From: Myxococcales bacterium
GTDB lineage: Bacteria; Myxococcota_A; Polyangia; Polyangiales; Polyangiaceae
Assembly: GCA_025355005.1 (NCBI GenBank)
Contig: JANXLV010000096.1
Coordinates: 1 to 64,000, forward strand
Direction: 5' to 3'
DNA: 64,000 nucleotides
A program made the translations under genes and the position numbers. Under the pieces are notes generated by a model that was not told the DNA's origin, searched no databases, and saw nothing but the letters and a program-made list of their open reading frames with translations. Shown here piece after piece: positions 26,372 through 36,122 of this stretch. Numbering within the stretch: the stretch's first letter is position 1; each line of letters starts with the position of its first letter.

Positions 26372-27922
26372 ATGCTGAAGCGTTTCTTGTTCGTGCTGCC
26401 GGCGGCGCTCTTCGTCTGCCTGCCTTCGTCGTGCAAATCGAGCGACTCGGGCGGAAGCGCCGACGCCAACGACGCCGGTCCGACGGAAGACACACCGCAG
26501 CCGCCCGCAGAGGTGACGTTCCCCGCGGGCTTCGCATGGGGCTCCGCGACCGCTGCATTCCAGGTGGAAAAAGGCCTGACGGCGACGGACTGGGGCGCGT
26601 GGGTGAAGACGGCCGGCAAGATCAAGAACATGGACGATCCGGACGTGCTTGGCCCCGACGCGCTCGCACACATCGACGACGACATCGCGCTGCTCACGCA
26701 GAGCGGGCAGAACGCGTATCGCTTCTCGATCGAGTGGGGCCGCCTGTATCCCACGAAGGCCGCGTTCGACGCCGACATGCCGGACATGGCAGGCGTCACC
26801 GCATACGACACGCTGCTCACGAAGCTGAAGGCCGCGGGCGTCGCTCCGTGGGTGACCCTGCATCACTTCTCTTCACCGTCGTGGCTGTCGGACCCGAGCA
26901 TGGCCGACGCGCCGCAGGCCTGGGAGCGCCCCGAGATGGCTGCGCTCTTCGTCGAATGGTGCAAGCGCATCGCGAAGCGCTGGGGCGACAAGATCGATCA
27001 CTACATCACCATCAACGAACCGCTGAACCTGGCGCTCGGCGGCTACGTGCAAGGCAGCTTCCCGCCCGGGCAACTGCTGGCGATGGATCGCACGTTCGCG
27101 GTGGTGAAGGCGGAGGCGAAGGCGCACGCCCAGGCCTTCGACGCGATCCACGCAGCCGATACGATCGACGCCGACGGCGACGGCAAGTCGGCCCTCGTGT
27201 CCATGGCGTTCCACCAGCGCGCATTCCACGCGTACGACGCGACCAACCCGGACGACGTCGACGCCACCGCGCGCGTGAAATATTTCTGGAACGCGTGGCT
27301 GATGAACGCCGTGGTCAAGGGCGACTGGGACGACGACTACGACCAGAAGTACGACGGCCCGAACGACAAGCTGGGCGACCCCACCCTGAAGAACCACGTC
27401 GACTACCTGGGCGTGAACTACTACTCGGACACGCTCATCGCGCGCAGCCACGGCGTGGTCATTCCGAAGATCAACGCGAGCGTCATCCAGGATCACATCC
27501 AGGACAGCCGACCGAAGAACGAGCTGTGGTGGGACGTCTACCCGCAGGGCATGCGACAGGTCCTGGACGAAGCGAAGGCGTACGGGTTGCCGATCGTCAT
27601 CACGGAGAACGGCATCGCGGACTCCACGGACGTGAACCGCGCGCGCTACCTCACGGAGCACCTGCAGCAGGTGGGCGCCGCGATCGCCGCAGGCGCGGAC
27701 GTGCGCGGCTACTTCCACTGGTCCTTGATCGACAACTTCGAGTGGGCGAACGGCTTCTGCCCGAAGTTCGGCCTCTCCGCGTACGATCAGAAGACGAAGG
27801 TCCGCACCCTGCGTGCGAGCGGCCAGCAATACAAGAAGATCATCCAGGCAAAAAAGATCGCCCAGTCCGACCTGGACGTCCTCCCGCCGTACGTCAGCGC
27901 CCCGGTAAATCCCTGCAACTAA
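26372..27922 (+). CDS. Family 1 glycoside hydrolase (beta-glucosidase-like) lipoprotein
   Basis: A 516-residue GH1 retaining beta-glycosidase. The N-terminal family signature is FAWGSATAAFQVE, the acid/base Glu is E216 in TINEP and the nucleophile is E412 in ITENG. RFSIEWGRLYP and the C-terminal aglycone region DNFEWANGF are typical. The first 21 residues form a signal ending in a Cys (PSSC), followed by a Ser/Asp/Gly linker. Most GH1 enzymes are cytoplasmic, so a lipoprotein form suggests hydrolysis of beta-linked oligosaccharides at the cell surface or in the periplasm. It starts 27 bases after the cyclase gene. No transporter is adjacent. Confidence 0.93.
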   Translation: MLKRFLFVLPAALFVCLPSSCKSSDSGGSADANDAGPTEDTPQPPAEVTFPAGFAWGSATAAFQVEKGLTATDWGAWVKTAGKIKNMDDPDVLGPDALAHIDDDIALLTQSGQNAYRFSIEWGRLYPTKAAFDADMPDMAGVTAYDTLLTKLKAAGVAPWVTLHHFSSPSWLSDPSMADAPQAWERPEMAALFVEWCKRIAKRWGDKIDHYITINEPLNLALGGYVQGSFPPGQLLAMDRTFAVVKAEAKAHAQAFDAIHAADTIDADGDGKSALVSMAFHQRAFHAYDATNPDDVDATARVKYFWNAWLMNAVVKGDWDDDYDQKYDGPNDKLGDPTLKNHVDYLGVNYYSDTLIARSHGVVIPKINASVIQDHIQDSRPKNELWWDVYPQGMRQVLDEAKAYGLPIVITENGIADSTDVNRARYLTEHLQQVGAAIAAGADVRGYFHWSLIDNFEWANGFCPKFGLSAYDQKTKVRTLRASGQQYKKIIQAKKIAQSDLDVLPPYVSAPVNPCN

Positions 27923-27931
27923 CGAGCCTCA

Positions 27932-27984
27932 CCCGCATACGCCCCGCATACCCGCCGCATACCCGCCGCATACCCCCCGCATCC
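27932..27984. repeat. 11-bp tandem repeat CCGCATACCCG
   Basis: About four and a half degenerate copies of an 11-mer (core CGCATACC) fill the first part of the gap between the GH1 gene and the pilP-like gene. The unit is not a multiple of three and the stretch is not inside a gene. No dyad or promoter element is evident. Confidence 0.85.
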
Positions 27985-28082
27985 TCCATGCGCCGAAATG
28001 TGTGTGCTCGCGTGGTGCTGGCGAGGTGCGTGGGAACCGTTACGATCTCGATGTTGGGGTTCGTCACATCGGGAGGTCGGCC

Positions 28083-28649
28083 ATGCGTGTCGTTCGTTGG
28101 GCTCCGTTGTTCGTGCTTCTTGGATGCGTGAGCGGTGCGCCGCCTGCCCCCACGCAGGAGGCCGCGCCGATCGCCACCGAGAGCGTGAAGGTGCTCGAGC
28201 CAGTCACCGCGACGAAGCGCGTGGACATTCCGGAGCGTGAGTTCGACGCCACGCTCGCGCGTGATCCGTTCCGCGTTGCTGCGAAGGAGCCCACGCGTCC
28301 GCCGCCGAAGGATGAGCGGCCTCGCAAGGCGCGTCGCTTCGCCGTATCGGAGCTCAGGCTCGTGGGCCTGGTCACGCAGACGGACGATCCGCGCGCGATG
28401 CTCGTCGACCCGAATGGCAAGGGCTGGGTGGTGGGCAAGGGCGAGCTGCTTGGCCGTGCGGAGATGAGCGGCGACTCGCAGACGCAGACGCTGACCAGTT
28501 GGCGCGTGGACCGCATTCGCGATGGCGATCTGATCCTGGTCCGCGAGGACCCAGCGAACGGCAGGGCCGCCCCGGAGACCCGCGTGCTCGCGATGCGCAC
28601 GAAGGAAGACCAGAACGCGCAGGCGGACGATCGTCTCGAAGACGACTGA
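28083..28649 (+). CDS. PilP-like lipoprotein
   Basis: A 188-residue lipoprotein (signal RWAPLFVLLGCVSG). The mature part has a disordered Pro/Glu-rich linker with the PilP-type box LARDPFR (about residue 60). A beta-sandwich follows: SELRLVGLVTQTDDPRAMLVDPNG, then GWVVGKGELLG and the C-terminal IRDGDLILVRED. PilP tethers the type IV pilus inner-membrane ring (PilNO) to the secretin PilQ. No pilM, N, O or Q gene is adjacent, so this is an orphan copy or one used by a different secretin. ATG 28083 gives the lipobox; upstream in-frame ATG/GTG codons do not. Confidence 0.8.
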   Translation: MRVVRWAPLFVLLGCVSGAPPAPTQEAAPIATESVKVLEPVTATKRVDIPEREFDATLARDPFRVAAKEPTRPPPKDERPRKARRFAVSELRLVGLVTQTDDPRAMLVDPNGKGWVVGKGELLGRAEMSGDSQTQTLTSWRVDRIRDGDLILVREDPANGRAAPETRVLAMRTKEDQNAQADDRLEDD

Positions 28650-28732
28650 AACGGCGCTCGTTCTTTCGTGGTCTCGCTAGCCTGAAGGATGCTGGACCTT
28701 GTTCGCCTTGCGCGAGCGATCGGAGAGTAGCT

Positions 28733-31075
28733 ATGTCGAATTCACGGATGCGACTCGGTGCGGGCTTGCTGGCGTCGCTGTCGATAGCTGCCGCGGTCGC
28801 GTGCGGCTCGAGCAGCGTGGGCCTCCCGTTTTCAGACGACACGGACGGCTCCACGGGTAGCGATGACGCGTCCACCATGCCGCCCGGCTTCGGCGGCCAT
28901 GACGGGCAAGCGATCACCGACGCGGGCGATGCGTCGACTCTGCCGCTCGTGATCGCGCCTGCTGCTCCCGCACCGCTCGACGTGACTGCTGGCAGTCCGC
29001 TTCCGACCCTCGCCTTCACGGCGACCGTGAACGGCGCGAAGGTAGCGCCCGTGTGGTCGGTGGATCGGGGCGAGATCGGCTCGATCAACGTCTCCTCTGG
29101 CGTGTTCACACCGACGGGCACGCTCGGCGGCACCGCGAAGGTGACCGCGACGCTCGGCGCGCGAACCGCGAGCGCGATCGTCACCGTCAACATGCATGCG
29201 GGCCAGAACGGCGCGCTCCCGGGCGATCAGCTCGGCGATGCGGGCGCGGGCGGTGCAGGCGGCGTCGGCGGTGAAGGTGTTGGCGGCGCGGTGAGCCCGG
29301 CCACGAAGACCGCGCTCCTTGGCGCAGCGACCGCAGACAACGCGAGCTGGCTCTACCCGTACGACGCGACGGTATGGCCGCGCGGTCTCCTGCCACCGCT
29401 CCTCCAGTGGGCACCCGGCACCGGCGCGGCGGACAGCGGGGCTGCCAGTTATGATGCAGTATACATCGATCTGAAAGAGGCCCACTACGAGTACCAGGGC
29501 TTCTTCTCCGCCACGGCCACGCCCTTCATCCACCATCCCATCCCGCAGAGCGCGTGGACGGCGCTCGCGAACTCGAACCAGGGTGAGCCCATCACGGTGT
29601 CGCTCACCTTCTCGATCGGCGGCGCGGCGTTCGGCCCCATCAAGGAGACGTGGACCATCGCGTCCGGCGAGCTGAAAGGCATCGTCTATTACCAGTCCTA
29701 CGGAACCCAGCTCGTTCACAACTACAACGGCGCGATGTTGCCCGGCGGTGGCACGGGCCCGTTCGGCGCGGCCACGCTGGGCATTCGCTCTGGCGACACG
29801 TCACCGTCGCTCGTCGCTGGCGCCAACGGCGGCACCAACCAGTGCCGCGTCTGCCACAACGTGGCGGCGAATGGCGGCACGCTCATCACGGGTCAGTTCG
29901 ACAACGGCGTGGAGAGCGTCTACGACCTCAAGGCCGACGCGGGCGAGATCGTGATGCCGCTCACCACGAACGGACAGTGGGGCTGGGGCGCGCTCGAACC
30001 GAATGGCAACTACATGCTGACGAACGCCGCCGACATCGCAGCGGCGGTGACCAAGGGCGCCGACACGACGGACAACAGCGGGCTCTACTGGGTGCCGGAC
30101 GGCGGCCCCATCGCGGCCCCGAACCTGCCCACGTTCAAGGCCGGAATGCCGGCGTTCTCTCCCGATGGAAAGCACGTCGCGTTCAACTACACGGGCGGCG
30201 CGCTTGGCGGTGCGCTTCCCGCGGCTGACGGCAAGTCGCTCGGCGTGCTCGACTTCGATCCGAAGACGTACGCATTCTCGAACCCACAGCTCCCGTTCAC
30301 GCCGACGGTCGCGAACACCGTCGTGGGGTGGCCGTCCTTCCTGCCGACCAACAACTCGATCATCTTCGAAGTGGAGGACAGCACCACGGGCTCGGAGGCC
30401 TACACGACGCGTTCGGTGAACGACGGGCCCAACGTGAAGCGCGCGACGTTGTGGTGGACCAAGTCCGCAGGTGGCGGGGCCGTGCAGCTCAATCGGCTCA
30501 ACGGCTATGCGGCGAACGGCACCACGCAGACCATCCCGACGGGCCCCAACAACCACGCGGTGGACGCGAACCTCAACTACGAGCCGACGGTGAATCCGAT
30601 CGTGTCGGGTGGCTATGCGTGGGTCGTGTTCACGAGCCGGCGCCTCTACGGCAACATCGCCACGGTCGATCCGGGATGGAGCGATCCGCGCTACCAGGAG
30701 ATCCAGGATAAGCCCACGACGAAGAAGCTCTGGGTCGCGGCGATCGATCTCAACGCGCCCGCTGGCACCGACCCCAGCCACCCCGCGTTCTACTTGCCGG
30801 CGCAGGAGCTCTACGCCGGAAACTCGCGTGGCTTCTGGGTCGTCGATCCGTGCCGCAGCGACGGCTCTTCTTGCGCGACCGGCAACGAGTGCTGCGGTGG
30901 CTACTGTCGCCCCGGCGGCGACGGTGGTGCGCTCGTGTGCTCCAACGCGCAGCCCAGTTGCTCGCAGCAATACGAGAAGTGCAAGATGGACACGGACTGC
31001 TGCGGCAACCAGTCCGGGGCGCTCACGTGCATCAACGGCTTCTGCAGCCAGCCCTCGCCCCCAGGCGTGAAGTGA
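28733..31075 (+). CDS. Large lipoprotein with CxxCH motif and Cys-rich tail
   Basis: A 780-residue protein; ATG 28733 has GGAGAG upstream and a lipoprotein signal (SLSIAAAVACGSS). After an acidic linker there is an Ig-like segment (about 80-145, TAFTATVNGAKVAPVWSVDRG type), a Gly-rich hinge, then a long beta-rich region with TolB/propeller-like repeats (PAFSPDGKHVAFNYTG, PSFLPTNNSIIFE). C371-R-V-C-H is a covalent heme-binding signature, so the protein may be a monoheme cytochrome. The last 70 residues carry about a dozen Cys in paired CC patterns. Large proteins of this kind recur in myxobacteria; the role is unknown. Convergent with the next gene. Confidence 0.75.
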   Translation: MSNSRMRLGAGLLASLSIAAAVACGSSSVGLPFSDDTDGSTGSDDASTMPPGFGGHDGQAITDAGDASTLPLVIAPAAPAPLDVTAGSPLPTLAFTATVNGAKVAPVWSVDRGEIGSINVSSGVFTPTGTLGGTAKVTATLGARTASAIVTVNMHAGQNGALPGDQLGDAGAGGAGGVGGEGVGGAVSPATKTALLGAATADNASWLYPYDATVWPRGLLPPLLQWAPGTGAADSGAASYDAVYIDLKEAHYEYQGFFSATATPFIHHPIPQSAWTALANSNQGEPITVSLTFSIGGAAFGPIKETWTIASGELKGIVYYQSYGTQLVHNYNGAMLPGGGTGPFGAATLGIRSGDTSPSLVAGANGGTNQCRVCHNVAANGGTLITGQFDNGVESVYDLKADAGEIVMPLTTNGQWGWGALEPNGNYMLTNAADIAAAVTKGADTTDNSGLYWVPDGGPIAAPNLPTFKAGMPAFSPDGKHVAFNYTGGALGGALPAADGKSLGVLDFDPKTYAFSNPQLPFTPTVANTVVGWPSFLPTNNSIIFEVEDSTTGSEAYTTRSVNDGPNVKRATLWWTKSAGGGAVQLNRLNGYAANGTTQTIPTGPNNHAVDANLNYEPTVNPIVSGGYAWVVFTSRRLYGNIATVDPGWSDPRYQEIQDKPTTKKLWVAAIDLNAPAGTDPSHPAFYLPAQELYAGNSRGFWVVDPCRSDGSSCATGNECCGGYCRPGGDGGALVCSNAQPSCSQQYEKCKMDTDCCGNQSGALTCINGFCSQPSPPGVK

Positions 31076-31083
31076 TCTCAGGA

Positions 31084-31100
31084 GCAGCAGATGGTGCTGC
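31084..31100. terminator. Inverted repeat between convergent genes
   Basis: GCAGCA and TGCTGC flank a five-base loop in the 27-base gap between two convergent genes. It lacks a T tract on either strand, so it is at most a weak bidirectional terminator. Confidence 0.3.
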
Positions 31101-31102
31101 GC

Positions 31103-32425
31103 TCAGGGTCTGCGGGTGACGACGATGTGGCCGTGATGTTTGTTGTCGGGGTAGCCGTAGCGGAAGCTGATCGGCTCGTGGCCCTTGAATGCGTTCTTGA
31201 AGTCCGTGGCGTCGCGGTTGTTCACGGGGCCGAACGGCTCGGGCCACTCGTACTGGCCGTAGAGGTCCTGCACGAAGCCGTACTGCTTGGCGATGCGCGG
31301 CGGGAAGCCCGTCGTGTCGGAGATCATGCAGTCCGTGTGCGTGGCGAGCCAGTTGCGGATCACCCCAAAATTCCCGTCGTTCCAGAGCAAGTGGCTCGCC
31401 GCCTTGGTCATCTCGCTGACCTTGCCGCCTGACGACTGCGCCTCGCGATCGAGGTACTTGAGGAGGTAGGGGCGCTTGCCCAGGTTGCCGTCCGACAGAT
31501 CGAACGCGATGTGACGGAGCACCTTCGTGGGCCCGCCTCCCTTCTTCTGGAAGCGGGTCTCCACGTTGTCGAACGCCTGCTTCTTGGTGCGTGGATCGTT
31601 GAGCTCCGCAGCGGTGAGGTAGTGCACGCTGCCGTCGGGCTGGATCCAGAAGTAGCGGAGCGCGGTGGGCTCGTAGCCGTGCACGACGAGCGCGGCCATC
31701 GTGAATGCGACCTCACCAGCGATGCCGTTGCGCGAGTCGAGCTCCAGGTTGACGGTGCGACTGTGCGCCTTCAGGAACAGCTTCGCGAGGTGATCGCGCA
31801 GGTTGCGGAGCTCGTGTTCGAGCTTCGTCTTGTCTGCCTTCAAGATCGTGCGCGCGTCACCGATCGACTCGAGCGAGATCGTGGTGAGCACCATCGCGTC
31901 CGGATAGGTGGCGAGCGCGCTCACGAGATCGCCGCCGCCGAACGGATACACGACGGTGGTGGGCAGGCCTTTCGGCCTTATCTTGTCGAGGAACGGCCCT
32001 GCGACCGCGAGCCAGTCCTTCTTGTACTCCTCGTAGTTGGGGCGAAGCTCTGCGCAGTGCTGGTCCACCATCTCCTGCGGGAGGTTCTTCGGAATGAACG
32101 CGTTGTCGGCGTCCGCGCACGCGGCCACGCGATAGACCGCGCGCACCTCCGCGAGCAGGTTCTCTCCCTCGAGCGGCGCCTCGGCCACCGCGACGGGCGC
32201 GGCATCCGTGGATGCATCCGCGACGGCGGCGACCTCCACGCTGGCGTCCAGCACGGGGGGTGTCTCCACCACGGGCGCCCCAGCGTCGACGATGGCGCGC
32301 GGCGGCTCTGGCGGCGGGGGCTTGGCGGGGCTACATGCGGCGAAGCCGGCAACGGACGCCGCAACGACAGAACCGCAAAAAAACAGCGCAAACGGGGACA
32401 AGCGGGGGGGAAGGCGGCGGCTCAC
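31103..32425 (-). CDS. Hypothetical lipoprotein
   Basis: A 440-residue protein; GTG 32425 gives a signal (LFFCGSVVAASVAGFAACSP) ending in a lipobox. A Pro/Asp/Ala-rich linker extends to about residue 95. The mature domain is mixed alpha/beta with TTVVYPFGGGDLVSALATYPD, AIDLSDGNLG-like and GPVNNRDATDFKNAFKGH segments. The pattern of a predicted Rossmann-like region with PFGGGD and a C-terminal FRYGYPDNKHHGHIVV suggests an extracytoplasmic enzyme-like fold of unknown activity. It is divergent from the small outer-membrane protein gene, with starts 82 bases apart. Confidence 0.7.
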   Translation of the reverse strand: MSRRLPPRLSPFALFFCGSVVAASVAGFAACSPAKPPPPEPPRAIVDAGAPVVETPPVLDASVEVAAVADASTDAAPVAVAEAPLEGENLLAEVRAVYRVAACADADNAFIPKNLPQEMVDQHCAELRPNYEEYKKDWLAVAGPFLDKIRPKGLPTTVVYPFGGGDLVSALATYPDAMVLTTISLESIGDARTILKADKTKLEHELRNLRDHLAKLFLKAHSRTVNLELDSRNGIAGEVAFTMAALVVHGYEPTALRYFWIQPDGSVHYLTAAELNDPRTKKQAFDNVETRFQKKGGGPTKVLRHIAFDLSDGNLGKRPYLLKYLDREAQSSGGKVSEMTKAASHLLWNDGNFGVIRNWLATHTDCMISDTTGFPPRIAKQYGFVQDLYGQYEWPEPFGPVNNRDATDFKNAFKGHEPISFRYGYPDNKHHGHIVVTRRP

Positions 32426-32507
32426 CGGCGCATCATGCCCGACCCTGCGGCCCGAATAAACCTCGTCTGTCGCCTGCACCCCAAAGATTATGTAGGCTGC
32501 GTCACCG

Positions 32508-33092
32508 ATGCGAAGGGCAAAACTCCTCCTGTCACTCCTCCCGCTCGTTTCCCTTGTCGTGCTCCTCCCGGCGCGCGACGCCTTCGCGGGCTGCCCCGGC
32601 GAGAGCCCAGGTGATCCGGCATGCGAACCGATCCTCAGCGTGATGATGCCGAGCGTGTCCGGCGCGGGCTACATCCCGAACGGGAACCTCGGTGCATACT
32701 GGGGCGCAGGTATCGAGGCTGACCTCTTCTCGTGGTCGCACAACAACCCGGCGTTCGGTCCTTCGCAGGGCAAGATCCGGTTCAACATGGACTACCTGAA
32801 GGGCTCGCGCGAGGGGAAGAACGCGCTCTTCTATGACGTCGGCATGATCGTCAGCTTCGAGGGCAACTCGAGCCGTCGCTTCCTCATCCCGTATGCCGGC
32901 TTCGGCTTCGGCGGCCTCACGGAGACGGACTACGGCACGCGGCTCGCGGTCGACGGATCGCTCGGCGCGTTCCTCGTCTACACGCGGCCGTTCGTGCTCA
33001 CCGCCGAGGCCGCGTACTTCGTTCCGTTCACCCAGTTCGAGACGTTGCGGGGCGTGATGCCGCGCGTGGCAGCGAGCTTCGCGCTATGGTGA
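32508..33092 (+). CDS. Predicted small outer-membrane beta-barrel protein
   Basis: A 194-residue protein with a signal peptide ending in DAFAG. The mature part alternates hydrophobic strands with Gly-rich turns (GYIPNGNLGAYWGAGIEADLF, FLIPYAGFGFGGLTETDYG) and ends in RVAASFALW. A terminal aromatic residue after a beta strand fits recognition by the BAM machinery. It is about the size of an 8-stranded barrel. A TATGTA box at 32490-32495 could be the -10 element; no good -35 was seen. Confidence 0.65.
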   Translation: MRRAKLLLSLLPLVSLVVLLPARDAFAGCPGESPGDPACEPILSVMMPSVSGAGYIPNGNLGAYWGAGIEADLFSWSHNNPAFGPSQGKIRFNMDYLKGSREGKNALFYDVGMIVSFEGNSSRRFLIPYAGFGFGGLTETDYGTRLAVDGSLGAFLVYTRPFVLTAEAAYFVPFTQFETLRGVMPRVAASFALW

Positions 33093-33360
33093 ACGGTTGT
33101 TCGATAGTGGACCTTCCTGGCGCTCCAAGGGCCAGCGCGGGAGCCGTGGCAACGCGACGAACCGGCGAGCCCGGCGCCCGATTGCCCAATGACGGAATTG
33201 TCGCAATCGCGTGGCGTCGGTCGCTTTGCGCTGGCCAAGGGTTTGGCGGGCTCGCCGCTTTTGTCACGCTGCCGCTCCTCGGCTGGCGGGTCGCACCAAG
33301 CCCTCGCAGTTGGAGTGTTGTGCAGGCCCTGAACATGATGCGTTTCACCGGGAGGCTTTC

Positions 33361-33876
33361 ATGATCGAGCTCACCGTCAATGGTCAGACGCGCACGGTGG
33401 ACGTGCCGCCGGAGACCCCGCTGCTCTGGGTCCTTCGCGAAGAGCTGGGCCTCAACGGCACCAAGTTCGGCTGCGGTATCGCTCAGTGCGGTGCATGTAC
33501 AGTACATCTGAATGGCGAGCCCGTGCGCTCGTGCGTGACGCCCGTGGGGGAGGTCGACAAGAAGCCGATCCTCACCATCGAAGGCGTGGCGACGGGCGGC
33601 ACGTTGCACCCGCTGCAGCAGGCGTGGATCGACGAGGGCGTGCCGCAGTGCGGGTACTGCCAGTCAGGCCAGATCATGAGCGCGCTCGGCCTGCTCAAGC
33701 GCGTTCCCAAGCCCACGGACGAGGACATCGACGCGGTGCTCTCCGCGAACATCTGCCGCTGCGGCACCTACTGCCGCATCCGCAAGGCGGTCCATCGCGC
33801 AGCCGACAACATGACGCCTGAAGCGCCGCCGCCGAAGAAGCCGGCGGAAGGGCCCGCCGTGAAAGTGGGCAAGTGA
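33361..33876 (+). CDS. [2Fe-2S] subunit of xanthine oxidase-family molybdenum hydroxylase (IorA-like)
   Basis: A 171-residue protein with both iron-sulfur clusters of the xanthine oxidase family. The plant-type ferredoxin cluster is bound by C38, C43, C46 and C58 ([15 protein letters not shown]). The helical cluster is bound by C97, C100, C132 and C134 ([17 protein letters not shown]). It carries electrons from the molybdenum subunit. A GGAGG site precedes the start. Its stop overlaps the start of the large subunit by one base, so the two are coupled. The 268 bases upstream hold no gene; I saw no clear sigma-54 element there. Confidence 0.95.
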   Translation: MIELTVNGQTRTVDVPPETPLLWVLREELGLNGTKFGCGIAQCGACTVHLNGEPVRSCVTPVGEVDKKPILTIEGVATGGTLHPLQQAWIDEGVPQCGYCQSGQIMSALGLLKRVPKPTDEDIDAVLSANICRCGTYCRIRKAVHRAADNMTPEAPPPKKPAEGPAVKVGK

Positions 33877-36122
33877 TGACGTTCAGCCTCAATCGCCGTG
33901 ACTTCTTGCGCACCGCGCTCACGGCCAGCGGCGCGCTCGTCTTCGAGATCGCATTGCCTGGCTGCGGCTCTGGGTTCAAGTCGTTCGGCATGGTCAAGCG
34001 CCCGGACGGCGGCGCGGACTTCGTTCCCAACGCGTTCATCAAGATCGGCACGGACGACAAGGTGAGCTTCGTGCTCGACCGCGTCGAGATGGGCCAGGGC
34101 ACCATGACGTCGAGCGCGCAGCTCGTTGCGGAGGAGCTCGAGATCGCCCCGGCGGACCTGGGCGTGGAGCTCGCGGGCGCAAGCGCCGCGTACAACAACA
34201 CCGCGCTGCAGATGCAGCTCACCGGTGGCAGCACGAGCGTCGTGTCTTCGTTCACGTCGCTCCGCACGGCAGCCGCCATCGCGCGCGAGATGCTCCGCAC
34301 GGCCGCGTCGCGCACGTGGGGCGTGGCGCTCTCCGACTGCAAGGCCGAGAACGGCGCGATCATCCACGTGCCTACCGGCAAGAGCCTCCGCTACGGCGCG
34401 CTCGCGAAGACCGCCGCCAGCATCGAGGTCGACACACCGAAGCTCAAGGAGCCGAAGGACTGGAAGTACATCGGCAAGCCGGTGACGCGCAGGGACGCGC
34501 GCATGAAGGTCGATGGCAGCGCCGTCTACGGCATGGACGTCGTCCTCCCGAACATGCGCACCGCGGTCATCATCCGCGCGCCGGGCGTGGGCGCCAAGCT
34601 ACAGGGCGTGAAGGCACAGGAGGCCCTGAAGGATCCGGGCGTGGAGGCTGTCTTCGAGATCCCGAACGCCGTCGCCGTGGTGGCGAAGAGCTACTGGCGC
34701 GCGCGCAAGGCCGCCGACAAGGTCGTCGTCACGTGGAGCGCGTCGGATCCTGGCGTGGACAGCACGCTCCTCGCGGCCGCCTATCGCGAGCGCGTGACCC
34801 GCGACGCGTCCGTCATCCACGCGCTCGGCAACAACGACGACGCAGTGAAGAACGCCGACAAGACGATCGACGCGGTCTACGAGCTCCCGTACCTGGCGCA
34901 CGCGACCATGGAGCCGCAGAACGCGACCGCATGGATCCACGACGGCAAGTGCGATGTGTGGGCGCCCACGCAGTCGCCGTCGCTCGCCGCTGAGGTCGTA
35001 CGGAGAGTGACCGGCATGTCCATGGACGACATCTCCGTCAAGCAGACGCTCGTCGGTGGCGGATTCGGCAGGCGAATTCAGCAGGATTACGTCGAGGAGG
35101 CCGTGCACGTCGCGATGCGCGTGAAGTACCCGGTGAAGGTCGTCTGGTCGCGCGAGGACGACATGAAGAACGACGGCTACCGACCCATGGCAACCAGCGC
35201 GATGCGCGGCACAGTGGACAAGAAAGGCAACATCTCCTCCTGGAGCCACCGCATCGCCACGCAATCCATCGTCGCGCAGTCTGGCGCGTTCATGGCGGCG
35301 TTCGCGCCACACTCCGCGCCCATCGTCGCGAAGATGCAGATGGGCGCGCTCGGCGGTGGCCTGGCCGGTCTTGCTGCGCGTGGCGGCATCGCGGATCCCA
35401 CGTCGATCGAAGGCGCGGCCGAGATCCCGTACCAGATCCCCGCATTCAAGATCGAGCTCGCGCCGATCGAGCCGCTCGTCACCATCGGCTCGTGGCGCAG
35501 CGTTGGCGTGTCGCACACCATCTTCGTGGTGGAGTGCTTCATCGACGAGCTCGCGCACGCCGCGGGCCTTGATCCGTTCGAGGCACGTCGCAGGCTGATG
35601 AAGAAGGGCTCGCCCGAGCTGCGCATCCTCGAGCTCGCCGCGGAGAAGGCGGGCTGGAGCACGCCGGCGCGCGCAGGAGTCTTCCGCGGCATCGCCATGG
35701 CAAAGGCGTTCAACAGCTACTGCGCGGAGGTCGCCGAGATCTCCGTCGATCCGGTGCGCGGCCTCAAGGTGGAGCGCATCGTCGCAGCGATCAATTGCGG
35801 CACGGTCGTGAACCCCGACATCGTGAAGATGCAGGTGGAGAGCTCCATCGCGTATGGCCTGTCCGCGGCGATGCGACAGGAGATCACCTTCAAGAAGGGC
35901 GTCGTGGAGCAGTCGAACTTCCACGACTTCCCGCCGCTCCGCATGCACGAGATGCCGCAGGTCGAGGTCCACATTCTCGAGAGCAAGGAGCCGCCGACTG
36001 GCGTCGGTGAGCCCGGGCTTCCGCCCATCGCGCCCGCCGTCGCGAACGCCATCTTTGCGGCGACCGGCAAGCGCATCCGTCGGCTGCCGTTCTCCGTGTC
36101 CGCGAAGGAGCTCTTGCGGTGA
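33876..36122 (+). CDS. Molybdopterin-binding large subunit (isoquinoline 1-oxidoreductase beta-like)
   Basis: A 748-residue molybdenum hydroxylase. The N-terminus [10 protein letters not shown] is a Tat-type signal, so the folded, cofactor-loaded enzyme is probably exported or attached to the inner membrane. Signatures of the IorB group include [33 protein letters not shown] and [11 protein letters not shown]. The catalytic base Glu is E712 in GVGEPGLPP. Enzymes of this group hydroxylate N-heterocycles or oxidise aldehydes using water; the substrate cannot be predicted. Translation is coupled to the Fe-S subunit (ATGA overlap) and to XdhC (GTGA overlap). Confidence 0.94.
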   Translation: MTFSLNRRDFLRTALTASGALVFEIALPGCGSGFKSFGMVKRPDGGADFVPNAFIKIGTDDKVSFVLDRVEMGQGTMTSSAQLVAEELEIAPADLGVELAGASAAYNNTALQMQLTGGSTSVVSSFTSLRTAAAIAREMLRTAASRTWGVALSDCKAENGAIIHVPTGKSLRYGALAKTAASIEVDTPKLKEPKDWKYIGKPVTRRDARMKVDGSAVYGMDVVLPNMRTAVIIRAPGVGAKLQGVKAQEALKDPGVEAVFEIPNAVAVVAKSYWRARKAADKVVVTWSASDPGVDSTLLAAAYRERVTRDASVIHALGNNDDAVKNADKTIDAVYELPYLAHATMEPQNATAWIHDGKCDVWAPTQSPSLAAEVVRRVTGMSMDDISVKQTLVGGGFGRRIQQDYVEEAVHVAMRVKYPVKVVWSREDDMKNDGYRPMATSAMRGTVDKKGNISSWSHRIATQSIVAQSGAFMAAFAPHSAPIVAKMQMGALGGGLAGLAARGGIADPTSIEGAAEIPYQIPAFKIELAPIEPLVTIGSWRSVGVSHTIFVVECFIDELAHAAGLDPFEARRRLMKKGSPELRILELAAEKAGWSTPARAGVFRGIAMAKAFNSYCAEVAEISVDPVRGLKVERIVAAINCGTVVNPDIVKMQVESSIAYGLSAAMRQEITFKKGVVEQSNFHDFPPLRMHEMPQVEVHILESKEPPTGVGEPGLPPIAPAVANAIFAATGKRIRRLPFSVSAKELLR

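Noticed and set aside
27932-27984. CRISPR-like array
   Set aside because: The unit is only 11 bases with no spacers, so it is a simple tandem repeat.
33093-33360. Sigma-54 promoter before the molybdenum enzyme operon
   Set aside because: A TGGC and a TTTGC occur, but the GG to GC spacing is 13 bases, three more than the required 10.
33086-33364. 92-codon frame in the gap before the molybdenum enzyme operon
   Set aside because: No conserved features, poor codon bias, and it merely bridges two good genes.
33768-34367. 200-residue minus-strand frame opposite the molybdenum large subunit
   Set aside because: Mirror of a GC-rich gene; no start signal, no family and Arg/Ala-rich composition.
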